Shown here: piece after piece, positions 9,063-17,780 of the stretch
Position numbering within the stretch: the first letter of the stretch is position 1
Layout of the letters: every line of letters starts with the position of its first letter
DNA from: JAEXNA01 sp041676625
Lineage (GTDB): Bacteria > Vulcanimicrobiota > Xenobia > Xenobiales > JADMJV01
Assembly: GCA_041676625.1 (NCBI GenBank)
Contig: JBAYRN010000001.1
Location: 1-64,000, forward strand
Reading direction: 5' to 3'
Length of the DNA stretch: 64,000 nt
Translations under genes and position numbers: made by a program
The notes under the pieces: generated by a model
What the model was told of the DNA's origin: nothing
Database searches by the model: none
Seen by the model: only the letters and a program-made list of their open reading frames with translations

Positions 9063-9547
9063 AGACAATCGTATTGAAACTAAGCTGTCTGTTGCTGCTC
9101 TTGGCGAGCTTGCCACTCGCTGCCGAGGAGGCGTTTTGGGTGCCTCGCAAGGAGCCCCTGGTCGAACGAAACTGGACGGCCTATGTCCCGGCCAACAAGG
9201 AGTTCGCCAAGCAGGCGATCCTGCTCCACGCGGTTCTGCCGGGAGAGTCGGTGGAGGTGCGTCAGGTTCTGGGGGCCATGTACAAAGAGGTGGAATCCCT
9301 CAAGGTACTGGGCCGCAAACCGGTCGAGTGGCGGGACGGCGAAGGCACCCTGGTGAGCTTCAGCGGCAAACAAAAGAATCGAAGCATCGTGGGGCGGGCG
9401 GTGATAGCTCCCTCCGAAGCCGGTACCGAAGTGGTCTTGCTGGTTCGTGATCCCGCTGCTGATTCGCGGATCATGCAAAGTTTTGAGTCCCTGCGGCTGC
9501 GCGTCCCGGAGTTTTTGAGCCTCAAATCGAAGCCACTGGGCGGTTAA
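9059..9547 (+). CDS. Small secreted protein of unknown function
   Basis: This 162-residue protein has a cleavable signal peptide (LSCLLLLLASLPLAAEE) and a mixed alpha/beta body of about 140 residues (PLVERNWTAYVPANKEFAKQ, then GTEVVLLVRDPAADSRIMQSF). No family was recognised. Its start overlaps the upp stop codon by four bases, an odd pairing of a periplasmic protein with a cytosolic salvage enzyme that may reflect only the general compactness of the genome. Confidence 0.65.
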   Translation: MKTIVLKLSCLLLLLASLPLAAEEAFWVPRKEPLVERNWTAYVPANKEFAKQAILLHAVLPGESVEVRQVLGAMYKEVESLKVLGRKPVEWRDGEGTLVSFSGKQKNRSIVGRAVIAPSEAGTEVVLLVRDPAADSRIMQSFESLRLRVPEFLSLKSKPLGG

Positions 9548-9562
9548 CCGACTCGCCCAAGA

Positions 9563-9606
9563 TTGTGACCAGTTCACATTCTACCTCATCGCCACTGTGC
9601 TATAAT
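9563..9606 (+). promoter_or_regulatory. Probable promoter of the pilin operon, with an upstream palindrome
   Basis: An exact TATAAT lies at 9601-9606, only seven bases before the first ATG of the pilin operon. About 30 bases upstream is the inverted repeat TGTGA-CCAGT-TCACA (9564-9578), which resembles a CRP/FNR-type operator with a five-base rather than six-base spacer. No good -35 box is at the normal distance, so an activator bound to the palindrome is plausible. The protein that binds is unknown. Confidence 0.45.
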
Positions 9607-9613
9607 TTCTAGA

Positions 9614-10105
9614 ATGCTCCTTCGGAACCACGCCGCGCGCCCGATGAATGAGTCTGGTCTCTCTTTGCTCGAGATCATGATCACCATGGTCTTGCTACTT
9701 CTGGTCATCACCAGCTTTGCCACCATCTACCCCAGCGGTTTTAAGCTCCATCGCAAGAGCAAGATGTCTACTGAAGCCGCTCAGTCGGCTCGGGCGGTTC
9801 TGAATGAACTCAAGAGCTTGCCCATCACTCGCGAAGACGGAGGGTTGTCCCTGGCCTATCTTGCGACTAATGGCTACGCGGCGGAGGACACGGTGCTGGA
9901 GGGATTCCCCAAGACACAGCTGACGGAGGGTTATGAACTTGACCCTGAACAGGGCATCAAGGTTGAACTCTATGATCTTTCCGGGGGGACGGATCCTTCG
10001 GTTTACGCCACCATCAGTGTGACCATCATCTACGTAGACCCTTATCGGGGAAAATCGGAACCGATCCGGATGACCCTGGTGGCGGGGAAGAGCTGGAACC
10101 GATGA
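9614..10105 (+). CDS. Type IV prepilin-like protein (PilV/GspI-like)
   Basis: The protein has a class III (prepilin) signal: a short leader ending in Gly, then L-S-L-L-E-I-M-I-T-M-V and a hydrophobic helix, with the conserved Glu at position +5. It is 163 residues long from ATG 9614, or 153 from ATG 9644, which gives a more typical five-residue leader (MNESG). The promoter's TATAAT is so close to 9614 that translation from there would be leaderless, which favours 9644. The body is short, like PilV/GspI minor pilins. It overlaps the next pilin gene by four bases (ATGA) and should be processed by a PilD-type peptidase at the inner membrane. Confidence 0.8.
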   Translation: MLLRNHAARPMNESGLSLLEIMITMVLLLLVITSFATIYPSGFKLHRKSKMSTEAAQSARAVLNELKSLPITREDGGLSLAYLATNGYAAEDTVLEGFPKTQLTEGYELDPEQGIKVELYDLSGGTDPSVYATISVTIIYVDPYRGKSEPIRMTLVAGKSWNR

Positions 10106-10953
10106 GAGCTGATCGTCGTGGCCTGACCCTGATCGAGGCTCTGGTGGCCGGCTTTCTGGCGCTGCTCCTGGGCTTGGTGATGGTCAGGATGCTGGGCTCG
10201 GGGCTGAGTGCTCATCGCAAAGGCGCGCAATCCCGAGACGCCCAGGCCGGAGCGCGCAACGTGGTCAATCTGGTGGTGGCTGAACTGCGCTCGGCAGCGG
10301 TGCCTCCTCTTTCCGAACCGGTGGTGATCAGTCCGGTGTTCTGGCCCGGGGTGTGGGGAGCGGAGCAAGAAGGGGCTTCCACCGACCTTTTTTATCCTCG
10401 GGAGGAACAGGAAGCCGGAGAAGGACTCGAACTGGATCTAGCGACCAATCGGGTGATTTACGTGCGAATGTCTGAGTCGAAAGTGGAACCGACGGGGGGA
10501 CCACTGGATGCTTTCGCTCTGGTGGAATTGCTGGTGCCCAAAGACAAGCCGGGTACCCTGGAAAGGCGGATCTACCCGCTGGTGGCCCTGGGCGGGGCAC
10601 TGGTACAAGAGCAGGTGGAGGGTGCTGATGGAGCAGCGCGTGATGGCTGGATGGTGGACTTATCCCTTTTGGAGGGGCAATCGCCCATAAATTCTGATAT
10701 CATTTATGATGCAGGCAAGGACGCGCGGGTTAGCTTCCGAGTCGGACATCGAACTTTTGAGCCGGCCTCCGATCCGGGACGCACCCGCTATCCTCAGCCT
10801 TTTGATCCCGGGGTCTACCGGGTGGATGTGGCGGTAGCCATCGGATCCAACGGGGAAGGTGCTCTGACCAGCGCCTGGCCCCGCTCCGAGGAGTGGGAGA
10901 CTTTGCGGGAAGAGACGACGGAACTAAAGATTCCGTCAGTGAGGCAGAACTGA
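10102..10953 (+). CDS. Type IV prepilin-like protein (PilW/GspJ-like)
   Basis: This 283-residue protein has a prepilin cleavage signal near its N-terminus (RRG, then L-T-L-I-E-A-L-V-A-G-F), with Glu at +5 and a hydrophobic helix to about residue 28. The length and the long beta-rich body (VIYVRMSESK, LERRIYPL, YRVDVAVAIGSNGEG) fit the larger minor pilins, PilW or GspJ. It is the middle gene of a three-gene pilin operon, coupled to the PilV-like gene by ATGA and two bases before the next start. Whether it belongs to a pilus or a type II secretion pseudopilus cannot be told without the assembly ATPase, secretin or platform genes, none of which lie here. Confidence 0.78.
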   Translation: MRADRRGLTLIEALVAGFLALLLGLVMVRMLGSGLSAHRKGAQSRDAQAGARNVVNLVVAELRSAAVPPLSEPVVISPVFWPGVWGAEQEGASTDLFYPREEQEAGEGLELDLATNRVIYVRMSESKVEPTGGPLDAFALVELLVPKDKPGTLERRIYPLVALGGALVQEQVEGADGAARDGWMVDLSLLEGQSPINSDIIYDAGKDARVSFRVGHRTFEPASDPGRTRYPQPFDPGVYRVDVAVAIGSNGEGALTSAWPRSEEWETLREETTELKIPSVRQN

Positions 10954-10955
10954 CA

Positions 10956-13277
10956 ATGGCAAAGTCCAAGTCAATACGCGGCGTGACCATGATCATGGCT
11001 CTTTTCGTGACCTTTCTGCTGTCCGCTCTGAGCCTGGCCTTCGTCACTCTCATGATGGAAGACTCTCGGGGTAGCCGCAGTTCAGCCTGGCAACTCATGG
11101 CGGTGGAAGGTGCGGAGTGGGGAGTTGAAACGGCTCTGTCCTACATGGGCCGAGGAGGGAATTGGCAGCCTGCCTTCGATCCTGATCGACTCGTCTTCTA
11201 CGATCTTCTCAACGCCAACCAGCCCAACGGACCCGAACATCTGGTCGCGGTGGCTGGGGGAGACGGCACCATACGGGTCGAGGTGGAGGCCGGGGAGGGT
11301 GAGGACGGCGCCCTTAGAACCCTGCGCATTGTGAATCCTGAACTGCCCCTGGGTGCGGTCTTGAACTTGGAGGGAAAACTCCTGGGCCGGGTGACGGTGG
11401 AGGTGAAGCCGGTCGATGTGCCATTAGCGGCCTACGGACCGGGCCAGGCTGCTCAGTATACCGTGACTTGTCTTTGTGAGTTATTCCGGGCCGAGGATGC
11501 CCACTTAGCGGATCCTGAACCGGTAGCCATATCTCATTTGGAGGCGTTGGTCAGGCCCGAAGTGGAGACCACCTCCCTTTTCCAGGTGCAGAACATGCGG
11601 AGCTGGGATGTCCAAGGGGTTGGGGTGGGCAGCCCCAATACCGCCGACAAGATCATTGTCCCAGCAGACTACAAGAGTGCCGGGTCGGTACGGGTCACCG
11701 GCACTGACCCGAAGCAGCCTCTTGCCCCCTGGGCGGGTCAGGCCGGCAATCTTAGATTCGAGGACCCAAATTCCGAGACCATGGTGTTTCAAGGTCAGTT
11801 ATCGGTCGCGGAACTCACCAATCTCGACCAGTCCGGTAACGCCGTGGCCGGTACCGATTCCAAAAATTTCCCCGGTGGGGTGGTTTTCGGAGCCGATTTT
11901 CTGCCTTTACCCAGTACCGACCGGTATCTCTCCGTGGACCGTAACGCAGACGGCCAATTGGGGAGCGGTAGTCTGCCCAGCCCGGATGAGATGGCGGAGG
12001 CGGGCCAGGAATGGGGCTTGCTGGCGGTGGCATCTCAGGACGTCGACGGCCCTGAAACCCCTTACGGAGAGCTGGTTAGTGGCTACTACAAGATCAACAA
12101 AGAACTGATCACCAGGGCTCACGAATTGCATCCGCGGCTCCCAGACCACGGAAGTACGGTGGCGCTCGCCAAGCAGAATTATCGACCCGTCATCCCGGAA
12201 GTTGAAGTGCGCCTTCTCGAGGGGGGGTTTGTTCAAGTTAATGCATGGGAGACCAATCACGGAGACGGAGGCTGGAGTTCCTCGGACGGTAGTCTGAATA
12301 CCTTGGTTTCTCAGGAACTGGGCAACTCGGTGGGGCCTCTGGGGCAAACCTTTCACGTGGATCAGCTGAAGAATGGATTGCTCTATATCGAGGGTGGTCA
12401 GGTCATCGTGCGCTCCGACTTGAGTAGCGGCCAGGCCCAGGAGTTTGAGGGGAGGCTTCAGATCGTGGCCGCCGAGGACCCCTTGAGGCGAGGCGAGATC
12501 AAATCCGGAAACGCCACCCAGACCTACCCCAACGCGGCCGAATCCATCTATCACCCGGCAGTCAATGAGTATCTGTCCTGGCAGGAGGGTCGCATGAACC
12601 TCCCCTCCGACGACCCGGACTATCTCGAACCTTCGAATTTTAAGGCTCCTCCCTACACGGCGGCCGTCCTGCGAGACGCTTATCAGTCGGGGGCTGTAAC
12701 CGGCAGCGTCGCAGACCTTGCCGGAGTGGCCGACGACTCGCTCTACTGGCAGACCATCTCCGCGGGCACCGAACGCGAGGGAAATCTGGTGATAGCGGGC
12801 GATATCGTGAAAAAGGATCATTCGAACTCGATCCTGGGACTTACCGCCGAAAACTATCTGCTGATCAACGATCGGACAGCCGGGGTGAAGGCCAATCAAA
12901 ATGAACTGGTCATCGAAGCGGTACTGACCTCCTTCGAGCACAGCCTGCAGTTCGACTGGGACAACACTTCCAACAATCGGGTCTACGATGGGGAGACTTC
13001 CGTCTACAGCATTTCCCGGGGCACCGGTTTCAATGGCAAGATTACCTTGAAAGGATCCATGCTGGCTCCCTTTTCCGACGTCGAAGGCGATCTCCAGGGT
13101 CGGGGCTATCCCCGCCAGGAGTTTTTGCATGACTCGGACCTGGGTCGGCAGTCACCGCCCTTTCAGCCAAGAACGCTTCTTTCCGAGTACCCCAACGATC
13201 AGATCTCCATCGCCTGGTCGATCATCAGCTTCAAAGACCGGACCAGTAGGGGTGTGTTCCTATCTGAGGAGGGGTAA
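10956..13277 (+). CDS. Large PilX-like pilus assembly protein
   Basis: This 773-residue protein begins MAKSKSIRG, followed by a long hydrophobic helix (TMIMALFVTFLLSALSLAFV) and the motif AVEGAEWGVETAL, the PilX-type N-terminus. The rest, about 720 residues, is a beta-rich extracytoplasmic region, far longer than a usual PilX (under 200 residues), with repeated aromatic and Asn/Asp-rich stretches. It may act as a tip adhesin; PilY1-like or von Willebrand motifs were not seen. ATG 10956 is chosen over the longer in-frame start inside the upstream gene because it precedes the signal directly; GAGG lies 11 bases upstream. Confidence 0.7.
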   Translation: MAKSKSIRGVTMIMALFVTFLLSALSLAFVTLMMEDSRGSRSSAWQLMAVEGAEWGVETALSYMGRGGNWQPAFDPDRLVFYDLLNANQPNGPEHLVAVAGGDGTIRVEVEAGEGEDGALRTLRIVNPELPLGAVLNLEGKLLGRVTVEVKPVDVPLAAYGPGQAAQYTVTCLCELFRAEDAHLADPEPVAISHLEALVRPEVETTSLFQVQNMRSWDVQGVGVGSPNTADKIIVPADYKSAGSVRVTGTDPKQPLAPWAGQAGNLRFEDPNSETMVFQGQLSVAELTNLDQSGNAVAGTDSKNFPGGVVFGADFLPLPSTDRYLSVDRNADGQLGSGSLPSPDEMAEAGQEWGLLAVASQDVDGPETPYGELVSGYYKINKELITRAHELHPRLPDHGSTVALAKQNYRPVIPEVEVRLLEGGFVQVNAWETNHGDGGWSSSDGSLNTLVSQELGNSVGPLGQTFHVDQLKNGLLYIEGGQVIVRSDLSSGQAQEFEGRLQIVAAEDPLRRGEIKSGNATQTYPNAAESIYHPAVNEYLSWQEGRMNLPSDDPDYLEPSNFKAPPYTAAVLRDAYQSGAVTGSVADLAGVADDSLYWQTISAGTEREGNLVIAGDIVKKDHSNSILGLTAENYLLINDRTAGVKANQNELVIEAVLTSFEHSLQFDWDNTSNNRVYDGETSVYSISRGTGFNGKITLKGSMLAPFSDVEGDLQGRGYPRQEFLHDSDLGRQSPPFQPRTLLSEYPNDQISIAWSIISFKDRTSRGVFLSEEG

Positions 13278-13287
13278 ATGCACTCCC

Positions 13288-14241
13288 ATGACCGCTACCC
13301 CTCGTCAACGCAAACTGATCGAAGCCTATCCCAGCCCTCATGGCGACCGTTCTTCGCCGCTTGCCATCGGTATTAGCGGGGCCGGCGGGTTCGTGGGGAG
13401 CGCCCTCAGCAGTTTCTTGAAGCTGGCCGGACATCGCGTGGTGCCCCTCAAACGGGGCTACGGGCCAGTGGCCTCCGAGGAAGCTCGGTGGTGGCCGGAG
13501 CCGGACCTGGCCTCTTTGGAAGGACTGGATGCGGTGGTTCACCTGGCCGGCGAAACGGTTGCTCAACTCTGGACCCGGGCAGCCCGAGAGCGCATCGAAT
13601 TTTCCCGAGTAGAAGGGACAAAAAGGCTGTGCCGAGCCCTGGCCGAGCTGAAGTCTCCCCCCCAGACTTTGATTTCAGCCTCTGCGGCGGGGTATTACGA
13701 GCAGACACTCGATCACCCGGTGGATGAGAGCGGACCGGCGGGGTGCGGCTTTTTGAGCCGGCTGTGTGTGGACTGGGAGGGCGCCACCCGCTCGGCCGAG
13801 CAGGCCGGGATCAGGGTGTGCCAACTGCGCCTGGGCCTGGTGATCAGCCCCAGAGGGGGCCTGCTGAAGCCTCAGCTTCCGTTTTTTAAACTCGGATTGG
13901 GGCCGATCCTGGGAGACGGACAGCAGATGCAGAGCTTCATCGATCTCGACGACCTGGTAGGGGCGATCTATCACCTCTTGCACACCAGAGAAGTCCGAGG
14001 CCCGGTCAACGGCACCGCTCCCAACCCTTTGAGCCAGGCCGAGTTTGCCCAAACCCTGGCCCGGGCCTGTGGGGCTCGCCAGTGGCTGAGATTGCCCGAG
14101 GCTCCCTTTCGAATGCTTCTAAAGGATCAGGCGGGCATGCTGTTTGAGGGAGTGGCGGCCCTGCCCAAACGACTCTTGGAGAGCGGTTACGTGTTTTGTG
14201 CGCCGACCTTTTCAGAGGCGCTCGACTATCATCTTTCCTGA
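13288..14241 (+). CDS. TIGR01777-type NAD-dependent epimerase
   Basis: The 317-residue protein is an extended short-chain dehydrogenase of the TIGR01777/YfcH family. The nucleotide-binding motif is ISGAGGFVGSAL near residue 30, followed by DAVVHLAGE near residue 80, the SASAAGYYEQ active-site region near 130 with the Y-x-x-x-K position altered as is normal for this family, and a C-terminal DUF1731-like tail (ALPKRLLESGYVF). The substrate is unknown for the whole family. The ATG at 13288 is favoured; a GAGGAGGGG sits 14 bases upstream and inside the preceding pilin gene's last codons. The 3' end overlaps the convergent zinc-ribbon gene by 13 bases. Confidence 0.85.
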   Translation: MTATPRQRKLIEAYPSPHGDRSSPLAIGISGAGGFVGSALSSFLKLAGHRVVPLKRGYGPVASEEARWWPEPDLASLEGLDAVVHLAGETVAQLWTRAARERIEFSRVEGTKRLCRALAELKSPPQTLISASAAGYYEQTLDHPVDESGPAGCGFLSRLCVDWEGATRSAEQAGIRVCQLRLGLVISPRGGLLKPQLPFFKLGLGPILGDGQQMQSFIDLDDLVGAIYHLLHTREVRGPVNGTAPNPLSQAEFAQTLARACGARQWLRLPEAPFRMLLKDQAGMLFEGVAALPKRLLESGYVFCAPTFSEALDYHLS

Positions 14242-14522
14242 CTTTGACCAAACACACAGAGCAGTGGGAAGAGCAGTAAAAGGGGGCTTGCCTGATAGCT
14301 TAAGTAGAGGCCCAGAACGATCAAGGCTCCGTAGACCGTCATCCGGCCGGAGAAGGAGAGAAACTGCTTGAGTGTCGAGGTTGACCAAAAAACCAACGAG
14401 GTTCCACAATTGAGGCAGAACTCACCTCCCTGACCCACCGGGTAGTCACAACACCGACACCTGGAAGGCTGGGCCCATATGAAGTCAGACTCGTTCATAC
14501 TCCTATCTTCGAGTCCAGGCAC
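14229..14522 (-). CDS. Small zinc-ribbon membrane protein
   Basis: This 97-residue protein has a zinc ribbon of C-x2-C spacing near residues 22-40 (CRCC, then CLNCG) and two membrane helices in its C-terminal half (MTVYGALIVLGLYLSYQ and LLLLFPLLCVF). It starts at GTG 14522, supported by a perfect AAGGAGG six bases upstream; the ATG at 14498 lacks such spacing. Such ribbon-plus-helix proteins are common and uncharacterised. It overlaps the end of the epimerase gene on the other strand. Confidence 0.65.
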   Translation of the reverse strand: MPGLEDRSMNESDFIWAQPSRCRCCDYPVGQGGEFCLNCGTSLVFWSTSTLKQFLSFSGRMTVYGALIVLGLYLSYQASPLLLLFPLLCVFGQSQER

Positions 14523-14584
14523 CCTATCCTCCTTGTTCCTTTCCGGTAAGAGGGTGAGCGTTTGCCCTAAAGAACCTGTACGCT

Positions 14585-14833
14585 ATGGCAGCATCAACGC
14601 TTATTGAGTATGAGGTCCTGCAGGCCGGGCCTGAGTTGAAGGACGTCAAGCGAGCTCTAACCGAGTACGGACGCCGGGGGTTTCGGGTCTGCCACGTGCG
14701 GGTGGGTGACACCGGCATCTATACCTTCATTCTGATGAAAGACACCGGACGAAACCCCGAGGGCGAAGAAGCGCCGGCCGGCGGCGAGTGGATCGACGAC
14801 GGCTTTATCAATGAGGAGACTTCCTGGACCTGA
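14585..14833 (+). CDS. Small DUF4177-like protein
   Basis: The 82-residue protein has the pattern YEVLQAG, YGRRGFRVCHV and YTFILMKD, which resembles DUF4177: a short strand, a helix, G-W/F-x-V and a final strand. An acidic tail follows. There is no signal peptide. The function of the family is unknown. It lies 41 bases before the GH31 gene in the same direction. Confidence 0.6.
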   Translation: MAASTLIEYEVLQAGPELKDVKRALTEYGRRGFRVCHVRVGDTGIYTFILMKDTGRNPEGEEAPAGGEWIDDGFINEETSWT

Positions 14834-14874
14834 CCGGGGGAGGTTTTATCTCGATTTCGAGGTAGCTCCAGGCT

Positions 14875-17415
14875 ATGTCTTTCCAACTCAAGTTTTCCCG
14901 GCTGCTGGGCAGCCTTGTCTTATTTCTGGCTATCCAGGGTGCCGCTTGGGCCCCCTCCCACGAAATAGAGACCGGTCGAGGTCGGGTCTACCTGAGGGTG
15001 CTGGAGGCGAACGGAGTCTTGTTTTGCTTCGTGCCCAGCGGGCAGCCGTCCCTGATTTCGGTGACAGACTCTCCGCTCTGGGACCCCGAGTTCATCAAGA
15101 CCTACTCCTCTCGGGTACCGATCGAGGAACTCAAGGTGGGTGCCTCCCTGGAGGCCGGTCCAGGGAGCCAGGTTTTCTGCTTTCTGGATCCTGTGAGCGG
15201 TCGTCTCACTTTGGAGGCGCGCTTCCAGGGTGAGGGGGACGCTAGCTCCCGGCGGGTTTCTCTGGAGCTACTTACCGAAGCGGGACCGTTTCCCAGGCAA
15301 CTGGCCGTGAGAGCCCCTTCCATGGATCACCTTTACGGCCTGGGGGAGCAGCTTGCGCAAAGAGATCTGGGCGATACTCGCCTGGACTGGAAAGGTCGTA
15401 TCCGGCACCCCGGAACCACTCCCACTTCCTTCTTAGACGATCCCATCGGGGTTTATGGCAACACCATGACCCCGTTGGCCGGAGGCAACGTGGGCAACGC
15501 TATGTTTCCCGTGCTCCATATGGTCGATACCGCCGGAACCGACGCCATGCTGTTTTTGGACAACCCCACCTACAGCCAGTGGGATTTTACCAGATCTCCC
15601 TGGACCGTTTCTTTTCGGACCGGGGAAGTCCGGGGGGCCCTGGCCTGGGGCGCCGAGAGTGAAGAGTTGCGCGCGCGCTACCTTAGCTGGACCGGCCGGC
15701 CCCCGGTGCCTCCACGCAAGGCTTTTGGGCTCTGGGTTTCCGAATACGGCTATGAAAACTGGGCCGAGCTGGAAGACAAAGCCGAGACTCTGCAGGAGAA
15801 CGCCTTCCCGGTGGATGGATTCATCCTGGATCTCCAGTGGTTCGGTGGCATTTTGGAGGGGTCGCCCGACAGCTCCATGGGGCGTCTGCGCTTCGACCTG
15901 GAGAACTTTCCCAACCCCGCTAAAAAGATCGCAGAACTAGCTTCCCGAGGTCTCGGGGTGGTGGTGATCGAGGAGAGCTATATCTCCACCAATCTGGAGG
16001 AGTTTCAAGATCTGGCCGCTCGCGAATTTCTGGTTCAGGCGCCCCGAGAGCCCTACCAACCGCAGATCATCGACCGGGTGCCCTGGTGGGGCATAGGCTC
16101 AATGCTGGACTACCTGAACCCGGAAGCCGGGGAGTATTGGCACCGGACCAAGCGTCGACCTCTGGTAGAGATGGGCGTCATGGGTCACTGGACCGATCTG
16201 GGCGAGCCAGAGATTTTTCGCCACGTGGTGCAGACGGAGAAAACAACGGTGTACGAGACACCCCTTTATTACGGGGGTAAGACCCAACTGGAGGCCAACA
16301 ACCTGTTCGGCCTGAGCTGGGCCCGCAGCATCTTTGACGGATATACGAGAGACGGCGGGGCGCGTCCCTGGATCCTGGCTCGCACCGGAACCTCCGGCAT
16401 TCAGCGCTTCGGGGCCGCCCTCTGGTCCGGCGACATCGGTGCCAACTGGGCCAGCCTGCGGAGCCATTACGCAGCTCAGGGCCACATGTCGTTTTCAGGA
16501 ATGGACTACTTCGGCTCGGACGTGGGCGGCTTCTTCAGGGAAGCTTTTCAGGGCGGGTCGTCGTTCGACGAGCTCTACAGCCGCTGGTTTGCGGCCGCCT
16601 GCCTGACCGACATTCCCTTACGGCCTCACACCATGAATCTGGGTAACAAACACGAGACCGCGCCGGACCGGGTGGGCGACCGAGCCTCGAACCTGAAGAA
16701 CCTGCGGCTCCGCTATCGGTTGATCCCCTATCTCTACGGGGCTGCCTACGAAGCCTGGCTGCACGGAAGCCCGCTGGTGAGCCCACTCGCCATGGAGCCT
16801 GACCTGGGGGTTGCCAACACCTCCGGAACCTTGAAGCGAGTGGGACCGGCCTTGCTGGCCCAGTTGGTGTTGGAGCCGGGCGTGAAGTCGGTGGAGTGCG
16901 AACTGCCTGCGGGGGAGTGGTACGATTTTGGTACCGGCGAGGCAGTGGGGTCAGGGACCGTGGAGCGGCCCGCGCTGGACCCCGAGGGTCGCATGATCAC
17001 TCCGCTCTTGGCCCGGGCCGGGGCCATCGTGTGCCTGGGTAGTCCCGAGACCTCGGAGCCCCGGCCGGAACGCTTGGAGCTGGTGGTCTTTCCAGGCCCC
17101 GAGAAGTCAAGCACTCGAATCTATCACGACGATGGCAAGAGCCAGAGCTACCTCCACGGAGGCTACGCCCTCACCGAAGTTTCCCACAACGGCTGGAATT
17201 CCGGGTACGCCCGACTGGTCGTGGAACCGGTGGTAGGCGAATTCAGGCCTCAACTACCGGCCCGGCGGGACGTGGTGATCCACGTTGCCGGAGAAAAGCG
17301 GGTGCGCGCCAAAGTGGAAAACACCCCCCTGGAGGTCACCAGGTCCGGCGGATTTCACACCTTCACCGTACCGGCGGTGAGCCTGGATAGCCGGTTGGTC
17401 GTGGTCCTGGACTAG
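14875..17415 (+). CDS. Secreted GH31 alpha-glycosidase
   Basis: The 846-residue enzyme has an N-terminal signal sequence (LLGSLVLFLAIQGAAWA), an N-terminal beta-sandwich (about 40-270), a (beta/alpha)8 catalytic domain (about 275-640) and C-terminal beta domains. The catalytic nucleophile is Asp441 in W-T-D-L-G-E-P-E, and the acid/base is Asp520 in W-S-G-D-I-G. FILDLQWFGG and DYFGSDVGGF are the usual substrate-site loops. GH31 enzymes cleave alpha-linked glucosides or xylosides and include sulfoquinovosidases; the exact substrate is not readable. With the signal peptide it should work in the periplasm or outside the cell. Confidence 0.9.
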   Translation: MSFQLKFSRLLGSLVLFLAIQGAAWAPSHEIETGRGRVYLRVLEANGVLFCFVPSGQPSLISVTDSPLWDPEFIKTYSSRVPIEELKVGASLEAGPGSQVFCFLDPVSGRLTLEARFQGEGDASSRRVSLELLTEAGPFPRQLAVRAPSMDHLYGLGEQLAQRDLGDTRLDWKGRIRHPGTTPTSFLDDPIGVYGNTMTPLAGGNVGNAMFPVLHMVDTAGTDAMLFLDNPTYSQWDFTRSPWTVSFRTGEVRGALAWGAESEELRARYLSWTGRPPVPPRKAFGLWVSEYGYENWAELEDKAETLQENAFPVDGFILDLQWFGGILEGSPDSSMGRLRFDLENFPNPAKKIAELASRGLGVVVIEESYISTNLEEFQDLAAREFLVQAPREPYQPQIIDRVPWWGIGSMLDYLNPEAGEYWHRTKRRPLVEMGVMGHWTDLGEPEIFRHVVQTEKTTVYETPLYYGGKTQLEANNLFGLSWARSIFDGYTRDGGARPWILARTGTSGIQRFGAALWSGDIGANWASLRSHYAAQGHMSFSGMDYFGSDVGGFFREAFQGGSSFDELYSRWFAAACLTDIPLRPHTMNLGNKHETAPDRVGDRASNLKNLRLRYRLIPYLYGAAYEAWLHGSPLVSPLAMEPDLGVANTSGTLKRVGPALLAQLVLEPGVKSVECELPAGEWYDFGTGEAVGSGTVERPALDPEGRMITPLLARAGAIVCLGSPETSEPRPERLELVVFPGPEKSSTRIYHDDGKSQSYLHGGYALTEVSHNGWNSGYARLVVEPVVGEFRPQLPARRDVVIHVAGEKRVRAKVENTPLEVTRSGGFHTFTVPAVSLDSRLVVVLD

Positions 17416-17549
17416 ATAGTCTGGCTACGTCCCCCGAATAGTAGCAGCGAGTGAAACACCCGTGACCATCGACAGGGAGGACCGGTTTTGAGCTTCCCTG
17501 AAGGTCGCGCGCGTTTTCGAAAGAACACCGCCGCTCAAGGAGAAGATGT

Positions 17550-17780
17550 ATGTCAGATAGAGATGTTGAGAGAATCGTCGACCAGGGGACCTTCGTGGCT
17601 ACTCTGCGGCGAGCCGCCGATGCCATAGAAAAGGGTGAAGGTTTTCGGATTCAAATCAATGGAGAGCGCTTTACCATTCCGGCCAGCGCTCTTTTTTCCA
17701 TTGAGCACGAACGTGAAGAGGAAGACGGCAAGGTCCAGGAAGAAGTGGAACTACAGTTTCGCTGGAGCTACGACGCTTAA
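17550..17780 (+). CDS. Amphi-Trp domain protein
   Basis: The 76-residue protein matches the small amphi-Trp domain (TIGR04354) in layout: a helical start (FVATLRRAADAIEKGEG), then strand motifs INGERFTIP and EHEREEEDG, and a final strand ending in a tryptophan (VELQFRWSYDA). A GGAGAAG-like site lies about six bases upstream of ATG 17550. The function is unknown. Its stop overlaps that of the convergent oxidoreductase in TTAA. Confidence 0.75.
   Translation: MSDRDVERIVDQGTFVATLRRAADAIEKGEGFRIQINGERFTIPASALFSIEHEREEEDGKVQEEVELQFRWSYDA

Noticed and set aside
11907..13130. Minus-strand open frame of 407 codons opposite the large PilX-like gene
   Set aside because: It is a GC-driven shadow with no recognisable domain, while the plus strand has a good pilin N-terminus and operon position.
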